DNA of 64,000 nucleotides from Planotetraspora silvatica (lineage in GTDB: Bacteria > Actinomycetota > Actinomycetes > Streptosporangiales > Streptosporangiaceae): the NCBI RefSeq assembly GCF_016863315.1, contig NZ_BOOQ01000049.1, positions 1-64,000 on the forward strand, in the 5' to 3' direction. The notes beneath the pieces are model-generated. The model did not search any database. It was not told where the DNA came from and saw nothing but the letters and a program-made list of their open reading frames with translations. The position numbers and the translations under genes are program-made. Positions 1 to 7,767 of the stretch are shown here, one piece after another; position 1 is the stretch's first letter; every line of letters starts with the position of its first letter.

Positions 1-212
1 TAATCGACGCTGAGGCGGGCACATGAAGGAATCACCCGTGAGCGAATCCACTCGCGGGCGATCCCCGACCGCACCGATAGGCCGCCACCACGCCAAGGCG
101 TCACAGAGGCCAGCGGATTCAGTGAGGTCATGGGCCAGCGGGATCGGCAGCGCGAGGCCACGCCGCCAACCGGTGCGCGGTCGATCCCGGGCTTCGATCC
201 CGCCGATCCGAC

Positions 213-245
213 CAGTCCAACTGGTCCAACTGGCCCAACTGGCCC
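213..245. repeat. short tandem repeat of a 9-bp CCAACTGGY unit
   Basis: About three and a half copies of CCAACTGGT/CCAACTGGC lie just beyond the 3' end of the DinB-like gene. The rest of positions 1-252 shows no convincing gene. An open frame at 23-256 has arginine- and proline-rich low-complexity composition typical of non-coding high-GC sequence. Confidence 0.6.
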
Positions 246-252
246 AGCAGCC

Positions 253-885
253 TTAGACGGCCCGATCCTCCATCTCCCAGATGTGGTCGATGACATGCCA
301 GGCGATGCGGCGTGCCGCGTAGCGGGCGGACCAGCCCTGCTCGACCATCAGACCTCCGGACGACGGCCGGCCGAGGACCTCGGCGATCTCCGCCCGCATG
401 GCGGTGAGGGCGGCCCCGTCCTTCAACGGCTTGTGCCGTACGCCGATCTTCTTGGCGTACGCGCGCTCGGCCTCGACCACGTGGGAGACCATCTTGTCGC
501 GGTCCCGGCCGCCTCCTCGCGGGCCCTTGCGCAGCTCCTCGGGCGAGACCGCGGCGACCTCCTCGAACACGGCCCAGGAGGCCTTGATCAGCGCGACGGC
601 GCGAGCCGCCTCGTTCTCTGGGATCGGCTCCTGGTCGAGCTCGGGCATGGCGATGGGCGCGCCGAAGTCGGTGATCGCGTCGCCCTTGACCCGTTCGACC
701 ACGACGGGGTCGCCGGGATCGAAGTCCAGGCCGGCCCGTCCCGCGATGACGCGATATCTCTCGACGTAATGCATCAGATTCTCGAGGGCGGCCTCCTCGG
801 ACCTGCCGATCCTGCACCAGCCCGGCCAGTCGACCGAGCACGCGAAAACCTTCTTGGGGCCGAGTTCGAGATACACGCGGTTCAT
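253..885 (-). CDS. DinB-superfamily-like hypothetical protein
   Basis: Protein of 210 residues. The first ~45 residues (MNRVYLELGPKK, then VFACSVDWPGWC) resemble the small HicB-like fold. The rest has the helical, His-rich character of the DinB/YfiT four-helix bundle: KMVSHVVEAERAYAKK in the middle and HVIDHIWEMEDR at the C-terminus, where the histidines could be metal ligands. DinB-family proteins include thiol-dependent metalloenzymes, but the substrate here cannot be told. The ATG at 885 is chosen over an upstream GTG at 942 because the extra residues look non-coding. No strong ribosome binding site is visible. It is followed at some distance by the HAD gene on the same strand. Confidence 0.7.
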   Translation of the reverse strand: MNRVYLELGPKKVFACSVDWPGWCRIGRSEEAALENLMHYVERYRVIAGRAGLDFDPGDPVVVERVKGDAITDFGAPIAMPELDQEPIPENEAARAVALIKASWAVFEEVAAVSPEELRKGPRGGGRDRDKMVSHVVEAERAYAKKIGVRHKPLKDGAALTAMRAEIAEVLGRPSSGGLMVEQGWSARYAARRIAWHVIDHIWEMEDRAV

Positions 886-1001
886 ACCGCCCAGCATCAC
901 ACGCGTACCTGCCAGGGCCTGGCAGGTTTCGGCACGGACCAAGGGCGAACCGATCTAAGCCATTTCGATTCAAGCCGGTTCAACAGACCAGCCCAAATCA
1001 G

Positions 1002-1128
1002 ACCAGCTCAGACCAGGCCCCGCGCAGATCCGGGCCCAGCGCAGGTCCGGGCTCAGGCCATTCAGGCCGGCTCGGATCAGGCCCAGCCCAGGCCCAGCGC
1101 AGATCCGGGCCCAGGCCATTCAGGCCAT
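1002..1128. repeat. imperfect direct repeats in an intergenic region
   Basis: The stretch contains repeated blocks built from CGCAGATCCGGGCCCAG, CGCAGGTCCGGGCTCAG and GCCATTCAGGCC in alternating order. It lies between the HAD gene stop and the DinB-like gene start. No gene or terminator was recognised. Confidence 0.55.
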
Positions 1129-1908
1129 TCAGACCAGATCGATGAGATCGGCCACCGAGGTGACCACCTGGGACGGCCGGAACGGGTAACGGTCGATCTG
1201 CTCCTTCTGGGTGACGCCGGTGAGCACGAGGAACGTGTGCAGGCCCGCCTCGATGCCGCACACGACGTCGGTGTCCATCCGGTCGCCGATCATGGCCGTG
1301 CTCTCGCTGTGCGCGTCGATCTGGTTGAGAGCGCTGCGCATCATCATCGGGTTGGGCTTGCCGATGAAGTACGGGTCCACCCCGGTGGCCTTGGTGATCA
1401 TGGCGGCCACGGCGCCACAGGCGGGCAGCGAACCCTCGTTCGAGGGTCCCACGGCATCGGGGTTGGTCGCGATGAACCGGGCGCCGTTGTCGATCAGCCG
1501 GATGGCCCGGGTGATCGCGGTGAAGCTGTACGTCCGCGTCTCGCCCAGGACGACGTAGTCGGGATCGAGATCGGTCAGCACGTACCCCACCTCGTGCAAC
1601 GCCGTGGTGAGACCCGCCTCGCCGATCACGTAGGCGGATCCCTCGGGCCGCTGAGCGGCCAGGAACTTGGCGGTGGCGAGCGCGGACGTCCAGATCGCCT
1701 CTGGCGGCACCTCCAGACCCGCCGCGCGCAGCCGTACGGACAGGTCCCTGGGGGTGTATATCGAGTTGTTCGTGAGAACGAGGAACCGCTTCCCCGACTC
1801 GCGCAGACGCTTGATGAACTCGTCGGCGCCCGGCACCGGCTGGCCCTCGTGAACCAGTACTCCGTCCATGTCGGACAGCCAGGATTCGATCGGCTTTCGC
1901 TCGCTCAT
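1129..1908 (-). CDS. HAD-IIA family sugar-phosphate phosphatase (NagD-like)
   Basis: Protein of 259 residues, the usual size for NagD/PGP-type HAD phosphatases. Motif I is [11 protein letters not shown] near residue 13, motif II is [13 protein letters not shown], the GKPNP motif III Lys lies near residue 178, and motif IV is [10 protein letters not shown]. The C2-type cap lies between motifs II and III. The family hydrolyses small phosphate esters such as nucleotides and sugar phosphates, and the true substrate is not evident. The ATG at 1908 is preceded six bases upstream by CATGCT, which could be a -10 for a leaderless transcript, and there is no clear Shine-Dalgarno sequence. Nothing links it functionally to its neighbours. 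Confidence 0.88.
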   Translation of the reverse strand: MSERKPIESWLSDMDGVLVHEGQPVPGADEFIKRLRESGKRFLVLTNNSIYTPRDLSVRLRAAGLEVPPEAIWTSALATAKFLAAQRPEGSAYVIGEAGLTTALHEVGYVLTDLDPDYVVLGETRTYSFTAITRAIRLIDNGARFIATNPDAVGPSNEGSLPACGAVAAMITKATGVDPYFIGKPNPMMMRSALNQIDAHSESTAMIGDRMDTDVVCGIEAGLHTFLVLTGVTQKEQIDRYPFRPSQVVTSVADLIDLV

Positions 1909-2059
1909 GTGCCCAGCATGTCAGCTCAGCCGTTGTCCGGCATAACCGGAGATCGCCTCGGGAGGCCCGGGAGTGAGCCACCCCGAGAAACAGATGGAAA
2001 CCGGCTGGAAAACCGGGACTCTCGGAAATAACCGGAGTCAGCCGCCGGTTAGCCCCTCC

Positions 2060-3103
2060 ATGGGCAAGGACAACATCCGCGGTGTGCCGCACGGGTCGGC
2101 CGAGGTACCGCTGTCGATTCTGGAGCTCGCGACCGTCAGCGAGGGAAGCTCCCCGTCCGAGTCGCTCGCCGAGGCCACGGAGCTGGCCCGCAGCGCGGAA
2201 GAGTGGGGTTACCACCGGATCTGGGTCGCCGAGCACCACGGCATGCCGGGCATCGCGAGCTCGTCACCGGCCGTCGTCATCGCGCACCTCGCGGCGGCGA
2301 CCCGCTCCATCCGCATCGGGTCCGGCGGGGTGATGTTGCCCAACCACGCTCCGCTGGTCATCGCCGAGCAGTTCGGAACCCTGCACGCGCTGCATCCCGA
2401 GCGCATCGACCTCGGGCTCGGCCGTGCCCCCGGCACCGACATGGCGACCGCCAACGCTCTGCGCCGCTCCGCCGAGGTCGATCCGGACGACTTCCCGCGC
2501 GCGCTGGCCGAGCTCACCGGCTTCCTCGACGGCTCCTTCCCCGCCGGGCACCCGTACGCGAAGATCCAGGCCGTGCCCGCCTCGTCCACCCGCCCGCCGA
2601 TCTGGCTTCTCGGCTCGAGTGGCTTCAGCGCGCAACTGGCCGGGATCCTTGGCCTCCCGTTCGCTTTCGCTCACCATTTCAGCGCCGCCAACACCGAGCC
2701 CGCGCTGGACCTCTACCGGTCGACGTTCCAGCCGTCCGAGGTGCTCGACGAGCCGTACTCCATGATCGGAGTCGCCGCCATCGCGGCCGACACCGATGAG
2801 GAGGCCCTGCGCCAGGCCATGCCCGGCGCGCTGTCGTTCCTGCGCCTGCGGTCCGGCCGTCCGGGCCGGTTCCCGACACCCGAGGCCGCGCAGGAGTACC
2901 AGTACTCGCCTCTGGAGGCCGAGTTCGTCCGCGATCGCCTGTCCACCACGGTGTACGGCGACCCCGAGACCGTCAGGAACGGTCTGGAGGAGCTCCGCAA
3001 GCGCACCGGCGCCGACGAACTCATGATCACGACCATGGTCCACGGCGCGGCGGAGCGCCGGCGGTCCTACGAGCTCATCGCGAAGGCGTACGGCATGGCG
3101 TGA
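2060..3103 (+). CDS. LLM-class flavin-dependent oxidoreductase (MsnO8-type)
   Basis: Protein of 347 residues of the bacterial luciferase-like TIM-barrel family. Diagnostic stretches are [11 protein letters not shown] near the N-terminus, [37 protein letters not shown] and [13 protein letters not shown]. Family members use FMNH2 (or F420) to monooxygenate small organic substrates, unknown here. The ATG at 2060 gives the family's usual N-terminus. An in-frame GTG at 1973 would add 29 residues of unlikely sequence. The gene is divergent from the HAD phosphatase. Its stop codon is immediately followed by a 15-bp tandem repeat. Confidence 0.88.
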   Translation: MGKDNIRGVPHGSAEVPLSILELATVSEGSSPSESLAEATELARSAEEWGYHRIWVAEHHGMPGIASSSPAVVIAHLAAATRSIRIGSGGVMLPNHAPLVIAEQFGTLHALHPERIDLGLGRAPGTDMATANALRRSAEVDPDDFPRALAELTGFLDGSFPAGHPYAKIQAVPASSTRPPIWLLGSSGFSAQLAGILGLPFAFAHHFSAANTEPALDLYRSTFQPSEVLDEPYSMIGVAAIAADTDEEALRQAMPGALSFLRLRSGRPGRFPTPEAAQEYQYSPLEAEFVRDRLSTTVYGDPETVRNGLEELRKRTGADELMITTMVHGAAERRRSYELIAKAYGMA

Positions 3104-3161
3104 GGCGACACGACGCGAGGCGACACGACGTGAGGCGACACGACGCGAGGCGACACGACGC
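3102..3161. repeat. four tandem copies of a 15-bp unit at a stop codon
   Basis: The unit GAGGCGACACGACGC occurs four times in a row (3102-3116, 3117-3131, 3132-3146, 3147-3161). The second copy ends in T. The array begins inside the TGA of the upstream oxidoreductase gene and is unlike the surrounding sequence. Confidence 0.9.
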
Positions 3162-3264
3162 GAGAGGACATGCCGTACGCCGGCACGATGTGTGACGGGT
3201 GAGTGAGCAGGCCGGGTGAGCCGGGTGAGACGTCAGGACGAGAGCCCGGCGAGCACGGCGACAC

Positions 3265-4161
3265 TTACGAAGCCGGGGCGAGTTCCTCCAGCGCCTCCTC
3301 CGCACGGCACATCGACTCCCGCGGATCGGCGTCGGGGTTGCCGATCTCGGGATTGAAGTTGAGGTCGTGGAACACCTCGGTCACGCCCTTGGCCGCGAGC
3401 ATCTCGACGTCCTCACGGATCTTCGCGTACGGCCCGGCCAGCGGTCCCGCGGCGTCATTGCCCGGCTGAGTGACGCCGCGGACGATGAACCGGAGCGCAG
3501 CCGGGTCACGCCCGGCCTCGACGGCCGCGTCCTTCACGATGGAGATCTGCTCATCGATCTTCGACAGGTCGGCCCGGCTGGAGCTGATCCACCCTTCCGC
3601 CAGCCGCCCCACGCGCCGGAGAGCCACCGGAGCGGCTCCTCCCAGCAGGATCGCCGGCGGCGTGGACGGCCTGGGGGCCTGGTTCACCGGGGGCACCTCG
3701 TAGAACTCGCCCTCGTGCTGGACCAGGTCCTCGGTCCAGAACTTCCGGAGCAGCTCGATGGCCTCCTCTGACCGCTTTCCGCGCCGTTCGAGCAGAACGC
3801 CCGAGGCGATGAACTCCTCGGGGAGCCAGCCGAGGCCGAAACCCGCGTCCAGCCGGCCGCCGGAGACGATTTGCAGAGTGGCGAGTTGCTTGGCCAGCAG
3901 CGCCGGAGAGTAGAAGGGCAGATTCAGCACGGCGACGCCGAGCCGTATCCGCTCGGTGAGCCCGGCCAGGAACGAAAGGACGACGGTGGGGTCCTGCACG
4001 CTGCGGTAGGCCGGCGCCAGCGGGTTCTCGGCCGGGTGGAGCAGCCGCTGGAAGGTCCACAGCTCGTTGTAGCCGAGATCCTCGGCCCGGCGCGCGACCC
4101 TCTGCATGTTCTCCCGCGTGGACCACGAACCAGAGACCGGAACGGCGAAGCCAATCTTCAT
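3265..4161 (-). CDS. LLM-class F420/flavin-dependent oxidoreductase
   Basis: Protein of 298 residues with the actinobacterial F420-type luciferase-like pattern: MKIGFAVPVSG at the start, YNELWTFQRLLHP, ERIRLGVAVLNLPFYSP, GGRLDAGFGLGWLPEEF and the PPAILLGGAAPVALRRVG core. F420 or FMN is the likely cofactor; the substrate is unknown. It converges with the other LLM gene and is divergent from the phosphotransferase gene. Its ATG lies 11 bases after a TAGCCT hexamer on its own strand, so the transcript would have almost no leader. The two LLM genes belong to different subfamilies and are not recent duplicates. Confidence 0.88.
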   Translation of the reverse strand: MKIGFAVPVSGSWSTRENMQRVARRAEDLGYNELWTFQRLLHPAENPLAPAYRSVQDPTVVLSFLAGLTERIRLGVAVLNLPFYSPALLAKQLATLQIVSGGRLDAGFGLGWLPEEFIASGVLLERRGKRSEEAIELLRKFWTEDLVQHEGEFYEVPPVNQAPRPSTPPAILLGGAAPVALRRVGRLAEGWISSSRADLSKIDEQISIVKDAAVEAGRDPAALRFIVRGVTQPGNDAAGPLAGPYAKIREDVEMLAAKGVTEVFHDLNFNPEIGNPDADPRESMCRAEEALEELAPAS

Positions 4162-4171
4162 ACCGGCACCC

Positions 4172-4183
4172 TAGGCTAGAGCG
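4172..4183 (+). promoter_or_regulatory. overlapping divergent -10 elements, leaderless promoter candidate
   Basis: TAGGCT at 4172-4177 is followed by exactly six bases and then GTG at 4184, the spacing expected of a leaderless actinobacterial transcript. The overlapping reverse hexamer TAGCCT (4178 to 4173) would serve the LLM gene in the other direction. This is read from sequence only; no start site was mapped. Confidence 0.45.
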
Positions 4184-4219
4184 GTGAACGATCAGCCTCT
4201 CCGCGCCCCCACCGGCTGA
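4184..4219 (+). CDS. possible leaderless 11-codon upstream ORF
   Basis: GTG at 4184 opens a frame of 11 codons (VNDQPLRAPTG) ending in TGA at 4217-4219, two bases before the ATG of the phosphotransferase gene in another frame. The phosphotransferase start has no Shine-Dalgarno sequence, so termination and re-initiation from this mini-ORF is a plausible way to start it. It could also be chance. Confidence 0.35.
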   Translation: MNDQPLRAPTG

Positions 4220-4221
4220 GC

Positions 4222-5199
4222 ATGTTGAAGGAGGACGCCGCCTCGGCGACGCTCATCGACGAACTCGTACGGCTCGCGCCCGGCGGCGGGGCCGTCACGG
4301 TGCTCAAGGAAACCCGCGTGCTGGTCGTGCGCGTCGGCGACGTGGTGATCAAGGCCCACCCGCCCGGAACCGTCGAGCGTGATCTGCGCAGCCGCCTGGA
4401 CGCCGCCCGCGGGCTGCCGGGAGTGATGCTCGCGCCCCTCGCTCTGGAGCGCCTAGAAAACCTGGAGCGCCGCGAACGCCCGGAGCGCCGCGAGCACCCG
4501 GAGCACCCGGTCGGCCGGCTTGTCACGATCTGGCCCGCCGGCGAGGCCCTCTCCCCCGACGACCTCGCCGATGGGACGATGCCGGAGGACGCCTGGGAAG
4601 AGGGGGCCCGGCTACTCGCACGGTTGCACGCCACTCCTCCGCCTCGCGGGATGCCGCAGGCCGGCGGCCCCGAACGGCTGGGCAAGGCCATGGCCGAGCT
4701 CGCCCGGGTCGCCGACTCGGCGGACACGCGGCAGATCAGGCACGTCATGCGGATCCGGCAGGCGTACCAGACTCTTGCGGGACCGCTACGCGCCGCCGAT
4801 CAGCGCCTTCTGTCGCCCGGCGCCCGGCTCGCGCTGACGCACGGCGACTGGCACCTCGGGCAACTCGTCCGCCATGAGGGCGCGTGGCTGCTCATCGACC
4901 CGGACGATCTGGGCGTGGGCGATCCCGCGTGGGATCTCGCGCGTCCCGCGGCGTGGTTCGCGTCCGGGCTGCTCGACCCCGACCTGTGGCACAGCTTCTT
5001 ATCCGCATATATCGGTGCGGGTGGAACCGCCGTGTCACACGACGACCCCTGGCGGGAACTCGACCTGCCGGCCCGGGCGTTGACCGTCCAACTGGCCGCG
5101 ACGGCCGTGGTTACGGCGATGAGGGCGGGAAGCGCCCCCGACGAGGTGGCCGTGGCCCTGGTGTCTTCCTGCGGAAGGATCGTCGCGGCGGCCGGCTAG
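4222..5199 (+). CDS. aminoglycoside phosphotransferase-fold (APH) kinase-like protein
   Basis: Protein of 325 residues with the protein-kinase-like fold of the APH/choline kinase superfamily. The catalytic loop is LTHGDWHLGQL (Brenner-type HGDxH) and the metal-binding Asp follows in LLIDPDDLGVGDPAWDLARP. The N-lobe lysine is probably in VVIKAHPPGT. Such proteins transfer phosphate from ATP to small hydroxyl or amino substrates; the substrate is not evident. A charged tract (ERLENLERRERPERREHPEH) near residues 75-95 is encoded by imperfect 9-bp repeats and is probably a loop. The next gene follows after 23 bases and may be co-transcribed. Confidence 0.82.
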   Translation: MLKEDAASATLIDELVRLAPGGGAVTVLKETRVLVVRVGDVVIKAHPPGTVERDLRSRLDAARGLPGVMLAPLALERLENLERRERPERREHPEHPVGRLVTIWPAGEALSPDDLADGTMPEDAWEEGARLLARLHATPPPRGMPQAGGPERLGKAMAELARVADSADTRQIRHVMRIRQAYQTLAGPLRAADQRLLSPGARLALTHGDWHLGQLVRHEGAWLLIDPDDLGVGDPAWDLARPAAWFASGLLDPDLWHSFLSAYIGAGGTAVSHDDPWRELDLPARALTVQLAATAVVTAMRAGSAPDEVAVALVSSCGRIVAAAG

Positions 5200-5222
5200 A
5201 GACGAGAGGGAGAGGGTTAGTC

Positions 5223-5495
5223 ATGGAGTGTCCCAAGTGCCGGGGCCACATGCGGATGTTCGACCGCAACGGGATCCACATCGAGCAGTGTGACAACTGC
5301 AAGGGGATCTTCCTCGACTACGGCGAGCTGGAGACGCTGACCCGGATGGAGACCCAGTGGGCGCAGCAGCAGTACGCGCCCCCGCCCGCCCCCGGTGGCC
5401 CCGCGTGGGGCGCGCCGCATGGCGGGCACGGCGGCCACTATGGCCACCACGGTCACCGCAACCGCAGCTGGGTGGGCATGCTCTTCTCCAGCTGA
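5223..5495 (+). CDS. small zinc-ribbon protein (zf-TFIIB family)
   Basis: Protein of 90 residues. The N-terminal half carries two CxxC knuckles, MECPKC and QCDNCKGIFLDYGELE, the hallmark of the zf-TFIIB/DUF1178-like small zinc ribbon found widely in actinobacteria. The C-terminal half is Pro/Gly/His rich (GGHGGHYGHHGHRN) and could bind metal non-specifically. Function is unknown. The ATG at 5223 follows a purine-rich GAGAGGGAGAGGG tract. It is probably the last gene of a two-gene unit with the phosphotransferase, ahead of a strong hairpin terminator. Confidence 0.85.
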   Translation: MECPKCRGHMRMFDRNGIHIEQCDNCKGIFLDYGELETLTRMETQWAQQQYAPPPAPGGPAWGAPHGGHGGHYGHHGHRNRSWVGMLFSS

Positions 5496-5513
5496 GCCCC
5501 CGAACTTCATGAG

Positions 5514-5543
5514 AAAGGCCGCGGTCTCCCGACCACGGCCTTT
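5514..5543. terminator. bidirectional hairpin terminator
   Basis: A 13-bp stem (AAAGGCCGCGGTC against GACCACGGCCTTT, one mismatch) with a TCCC loop is followed by T's on the plus strand and preceded by A's, so it can work in both directions between two convergent units. From here to 5679 there are only imperfect repeats containing CACATCCCGC. Confidence 0.85.
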
Positions 5544-5679
5544 TCACATCCCGCCGCCTCAGATCCGGACCGTCGTCACATCCCGCTCGACGTCACACCC
5601 GGACCGTGGTCACATCCCGCCGGACCTCACACCCGGACGGACGTCACGCCCAAGCCCTCGACGGGCTGAGGCGAGCCGG

Positions 5680-6654
5680 TCAGGACGGGAAGTCGTCCGG
5701 GTTCACGGCGCTGGAGCGGGCGTTGCCCCCCTTCACCCGGTTGAGGGTGATCGTCCAGGTGCTCCAGCGGACCTGCGTGGCCGTATACGTCGTCCGGAAC
5801 GGCAACGAGTCCTCGAACCGCTCGAAGGTGCAGTTGCGGGTGAAGGCGCGCGCCGCCCGGTCGTAGTCGGCCCCGGTGGTGAAGTAGACGCGGTAGCTGC
5901 CGTCCTTGATGTTGGAGACCCTGGCGGAGGACTTCTTCCGCACGTACACGCTGACGGCTTTCTGCTTCCCCTTGAGCAGGGTGACGACGCCGTCCTGCGT
6001 GCCGCCGTTCTTGATGGTCAAGCTTCCCCGTCCGCCGCGGATGCGCGAGCTCACCACGGTCCCGTTGCCGAGGCGGCGGCTCCGCTCCTTGGGCGGCTTG
6101 AGACCGATCTCAGCGCTGCTGTAGTTGCCGTCCTGGTCCGCGAGGGCGGCGCCGGCCTCTTTGAGGCCGGTGAACTCATCCGATTTGCCGAGCCGGGCGA
6201 GCACCGCCGCGGAGGTGCAGAGGGTCTGATCGCTGATCGCGTCGCGAATCGTGACCAGTTCGCCGTCCATCCGGCGCAGCGCCTCGACGTAGCCCTGGTG
6301 CTGCTGCCTGGTCTCCACGGGCGCCTGGAGGTCGCCGAGCCGGGCCGCGGCGCCGTCGACGGCGTCTTGTGCCTTCTGCATCCGCTGGTCGAGCGACTTG
6401 AACGTACGAGCCTTGGCGATGGCCGCGAACGCGGCGCCGACGGGCTTGCCCGCGGTGTCCAGATCGATCTGGTACGCCTCGGGCGTCATCCCCGCGGGGA
6501 CCGGCGGCGATGAGGGCGGGGAGTCCTGCGAGGCCTGTGATGGAGCGCCTGAGGCCGCCGCCGAGCCGGAGTTGTCAGAGCCGTTGTCTCCGGTGCAGGC
6601 CGCCAAGGCGAGCACCGCGGCCAGGGAGACGACCGTGAGCCGAGAGGTGATCAC
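5680..6654 (-). CDS. secreted lipoprotein of unknown function
   Basis: Protein of 324 residues starting with a lipoprotein signal peptide and lipobox (VLALAAC, Cys near residue 20), then a Ser/Gly/Pro-rich linker. The middle region (residues ~60-170) is helical and Lys/Gln-rich. The C-terminal half looks like beta structure (VVSSRIRGGRGSLTIKNGG, YRVYFTTGADYDRAARAFTRN). It should be anchored on the outer face of the membrane. I do not recognise the family. The start is GTG at 6654, directly behind a good sigma70-type promoter, so the transcript would be nearly leaderless. Confidence 0.85.
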   Translation of the reverse strand: MITSRLTVVSLAAVLALAACTGDNGSDNSGSAAASGAPSQASQDSPPSSPPVPAGMTPEAYQIDLDTAGKPVGAAFAAIAKARTFKSLDQRMQKAQDAVDGAAARLGDLQAPVETRQQHQGYVEALRRMDGELVTIRDAISDQTLCTSAAVLARLGKSDEFTGLKEAGAALADQDGNYSSAEIGLKPPKERSRRLGNGTVVSSRIRGGRGSLTIKNGGTQDGVVTLLKGKQKAVSVYVRKKSSARVSNIKDGSYRVYFTTGADYDRAARAFTRNCTFERFEDSLPFRTTYTATQVRWSTWTITLNRVKGGNARSSAVNPDDFPS

Positions 6655-6663
6655 CTACACCAC

Positions 6664-6691
6664 TTTTTACGGATTGATCAGGATGTGTCAA
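6664..6691 (-). promoter_or_regulatory. sigma70-type promoter of the lipoprotein gene
   Basis: On the minus strand a perfect TTGACA (6686-6691) is separated by 16 bp from TAAAAA (6664-6669). The start codon lies nine bases further on, leaving a leader of only a few bases. Confidence 0.6.
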
Positions 6692-6823
6692 TGTACGCGA
6701 AGCGTCAATACGGGCACCTCTCGGCCGACATGCCGCACGGCGGCACAGGTGTCTGACGCCCGCGGGCCTCGGGCGACCCTTGAGGTGACAGGTGACTACC
6801 CCCGTCACATTCGCCACCGCCTC

Positions 6824-6852
6824 TTGCGAGTAAGGTAACCCTGACCTAATTT
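6824..6852 (+). promoter_or_regulatory. efeUOB promoter
   Basis: TTGCGA (6824-6829) and TAATTT (6847-6852) are separated by 17 bp, and both iron boxes overlap the spacer, -10 and start site. This is the arrangement expected for repression by an iron-loaded DtxR/IdeR-type regulator. Confidence 0.6.
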
Positions 6853-6869
6853 AGGTGAGGCTAACCCCA
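6831..6869 (+). promoter_or_regulatory. two adjacent DtxR/IdeR-type iron boxes
   Basis: Compared with the known consensus TTAGGTTAGGCTAACCTAA, the downstream box at 6851-6869 (TTAGGTGAGGCTAACCCCA) matches 16 of 19 positions. The upstream box at 6831-6849 (TAAGGTAACCCTGACCTAA) matches 14 of 19. They are separated by one base and cover the -10 region of the iron uptake operon, so expression should be shut off when iron is plentiful. Confidence 0.75.
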
Positions 6870-6884
6870 CCCCCGGAGGGCCCT

Positions 6885-7736
6885 GTGTTCGCGAGCTACC
6901 TCATCGGCCTCCGAGAAGGCCTGGAGGCCACCCTTGTGGTCTCCATCTTGGTCGCCTTCCTGGTCAAGAGCGACCGTCGCGACAGGCTCCCCCTCGTGTG
7001 GGCGGGCGTCACCGCCGCCGTGGTGCTCTCCGTCGGCTTCGGCGCGCTGCTCACCTTCACCGCCGCGCATCTGGACTCGCGGCAACACGAGTTCTTCGAC
7101 GCCGTGACGTCCCTGGCCGCCACGGTGTTCGTGACCTTCATGGTCTTCTGGATGCGCACGGCGGCACGCCGGATGTCCGGCGAGCTCCGCGAGAAGCTGA
7201 GCGAGGCGCTCCAGCTCGGCGCGGGCGCGGTCGTCGTCATGGCCTTCCTCACCGTCGCGCGTGAGGGGCTGGAGACCGCGCTCCTGTGGTTCGCCGCCGT
7301 GCAGGGCGCCACGACGACCGCCACTCCCCTGATCGGCATCAGCCTGGGTCTGCTCACGGCCGTCGCGCTCGGCTGGGGCATCTACCGCAGCGCGCTGCGG
7401 ATCAACCTCACCAAGTTCTTCACCTGGACCGGCCTCCTGCTGATCCTCGTCGCCGCCGGCATCTTCAAGTACGGCGTGCACGATCTGCAGGAGGCGGGCG
7501 TCGTGGGCGGCCTCGCCACCCACGCCTTCGACATCAGCGGCGTCCTCGACCCGAGCGCGTGGTACTCGGCGCTCCTCAGCGGCATGTTCAATATCACCGC
7601 TCAGCCGACCGTCCTGGAGACCATCGCCTGGGTCGTCTACGCCGTGCCCGTCCTCGTCCTGTTCCTCCTTCCCGCGGGCCGGCGGCCGGCCAAGCCTGCG
7701 GCGAAGTCCCCCACTCCCCCCGTCACCGCCTCCTGA
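6885..7736 (+). CDS. efeU: EfeU/Ftr1-type ferrous/ferric iron permease
   Basis: Membrane protein of 283 residues, about seven transmembrane helices. It carries both signature iron-binding REGLE motifs of the FTR1 family, in GLREGLEATLVV near residue 9 and VAREGLETALLW near residue 135. It moves iron across the cytoplasmic membrane after handling by EfeO and EfeB. The GTG at 6885 sits four bases after GGAGGG and gives the expected short N-terminus; an ATG at 6855 lies inside the iron box and is rejected. It is the first gene of the operon with efeO and efeB, under the iron boxes just upstream. Confidence 0.92.
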   Translation: MFASYLIGLREGLEATLVVSILVAFLVKSDRRDRLPLVWAGVTAAVVLSVGFGALLTFTAAHLDSRQHEFFDAVTSLAATVFVTFMVFWMRTAARRMSGELREKLSEALQLGAGAVVVMAFLTVAREGLETALLWFAAVQGATTTATPLIGISLGLLTAVALGWGIYRSALRINLTKFFTWTGLLLILVAAGIFKYGVHDLQEAGVVGGLATHAFDISGVLDPSAWYSALLSGMFNITAQPTVLETIAWVVYAVPVLVLFLLPAGRRPAKPAAKSPTPPVTAS

Positions 7737-7767
7737 GATTCGTTTCCTTACTTTTCTGGAGTACCTG

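Noticed and set aside
213-245. CRISPR-like array among the short repeats
   Set aside because: Units of 9-15 bp without spacers; no cas genes in the window.
23-256. Open frame at the left edge (77 codons)
   Set aside because: Arg/Pro/Ser-rich composition and end in a 9-bp repeat; no ribosome site or family resemblance.
130-2031. 633-codon plus-strand frame over the DinB-like and HAD genes
   Set aside because: Antisense shadow caused by high GC; the minus-strand proteins have clear motifs.
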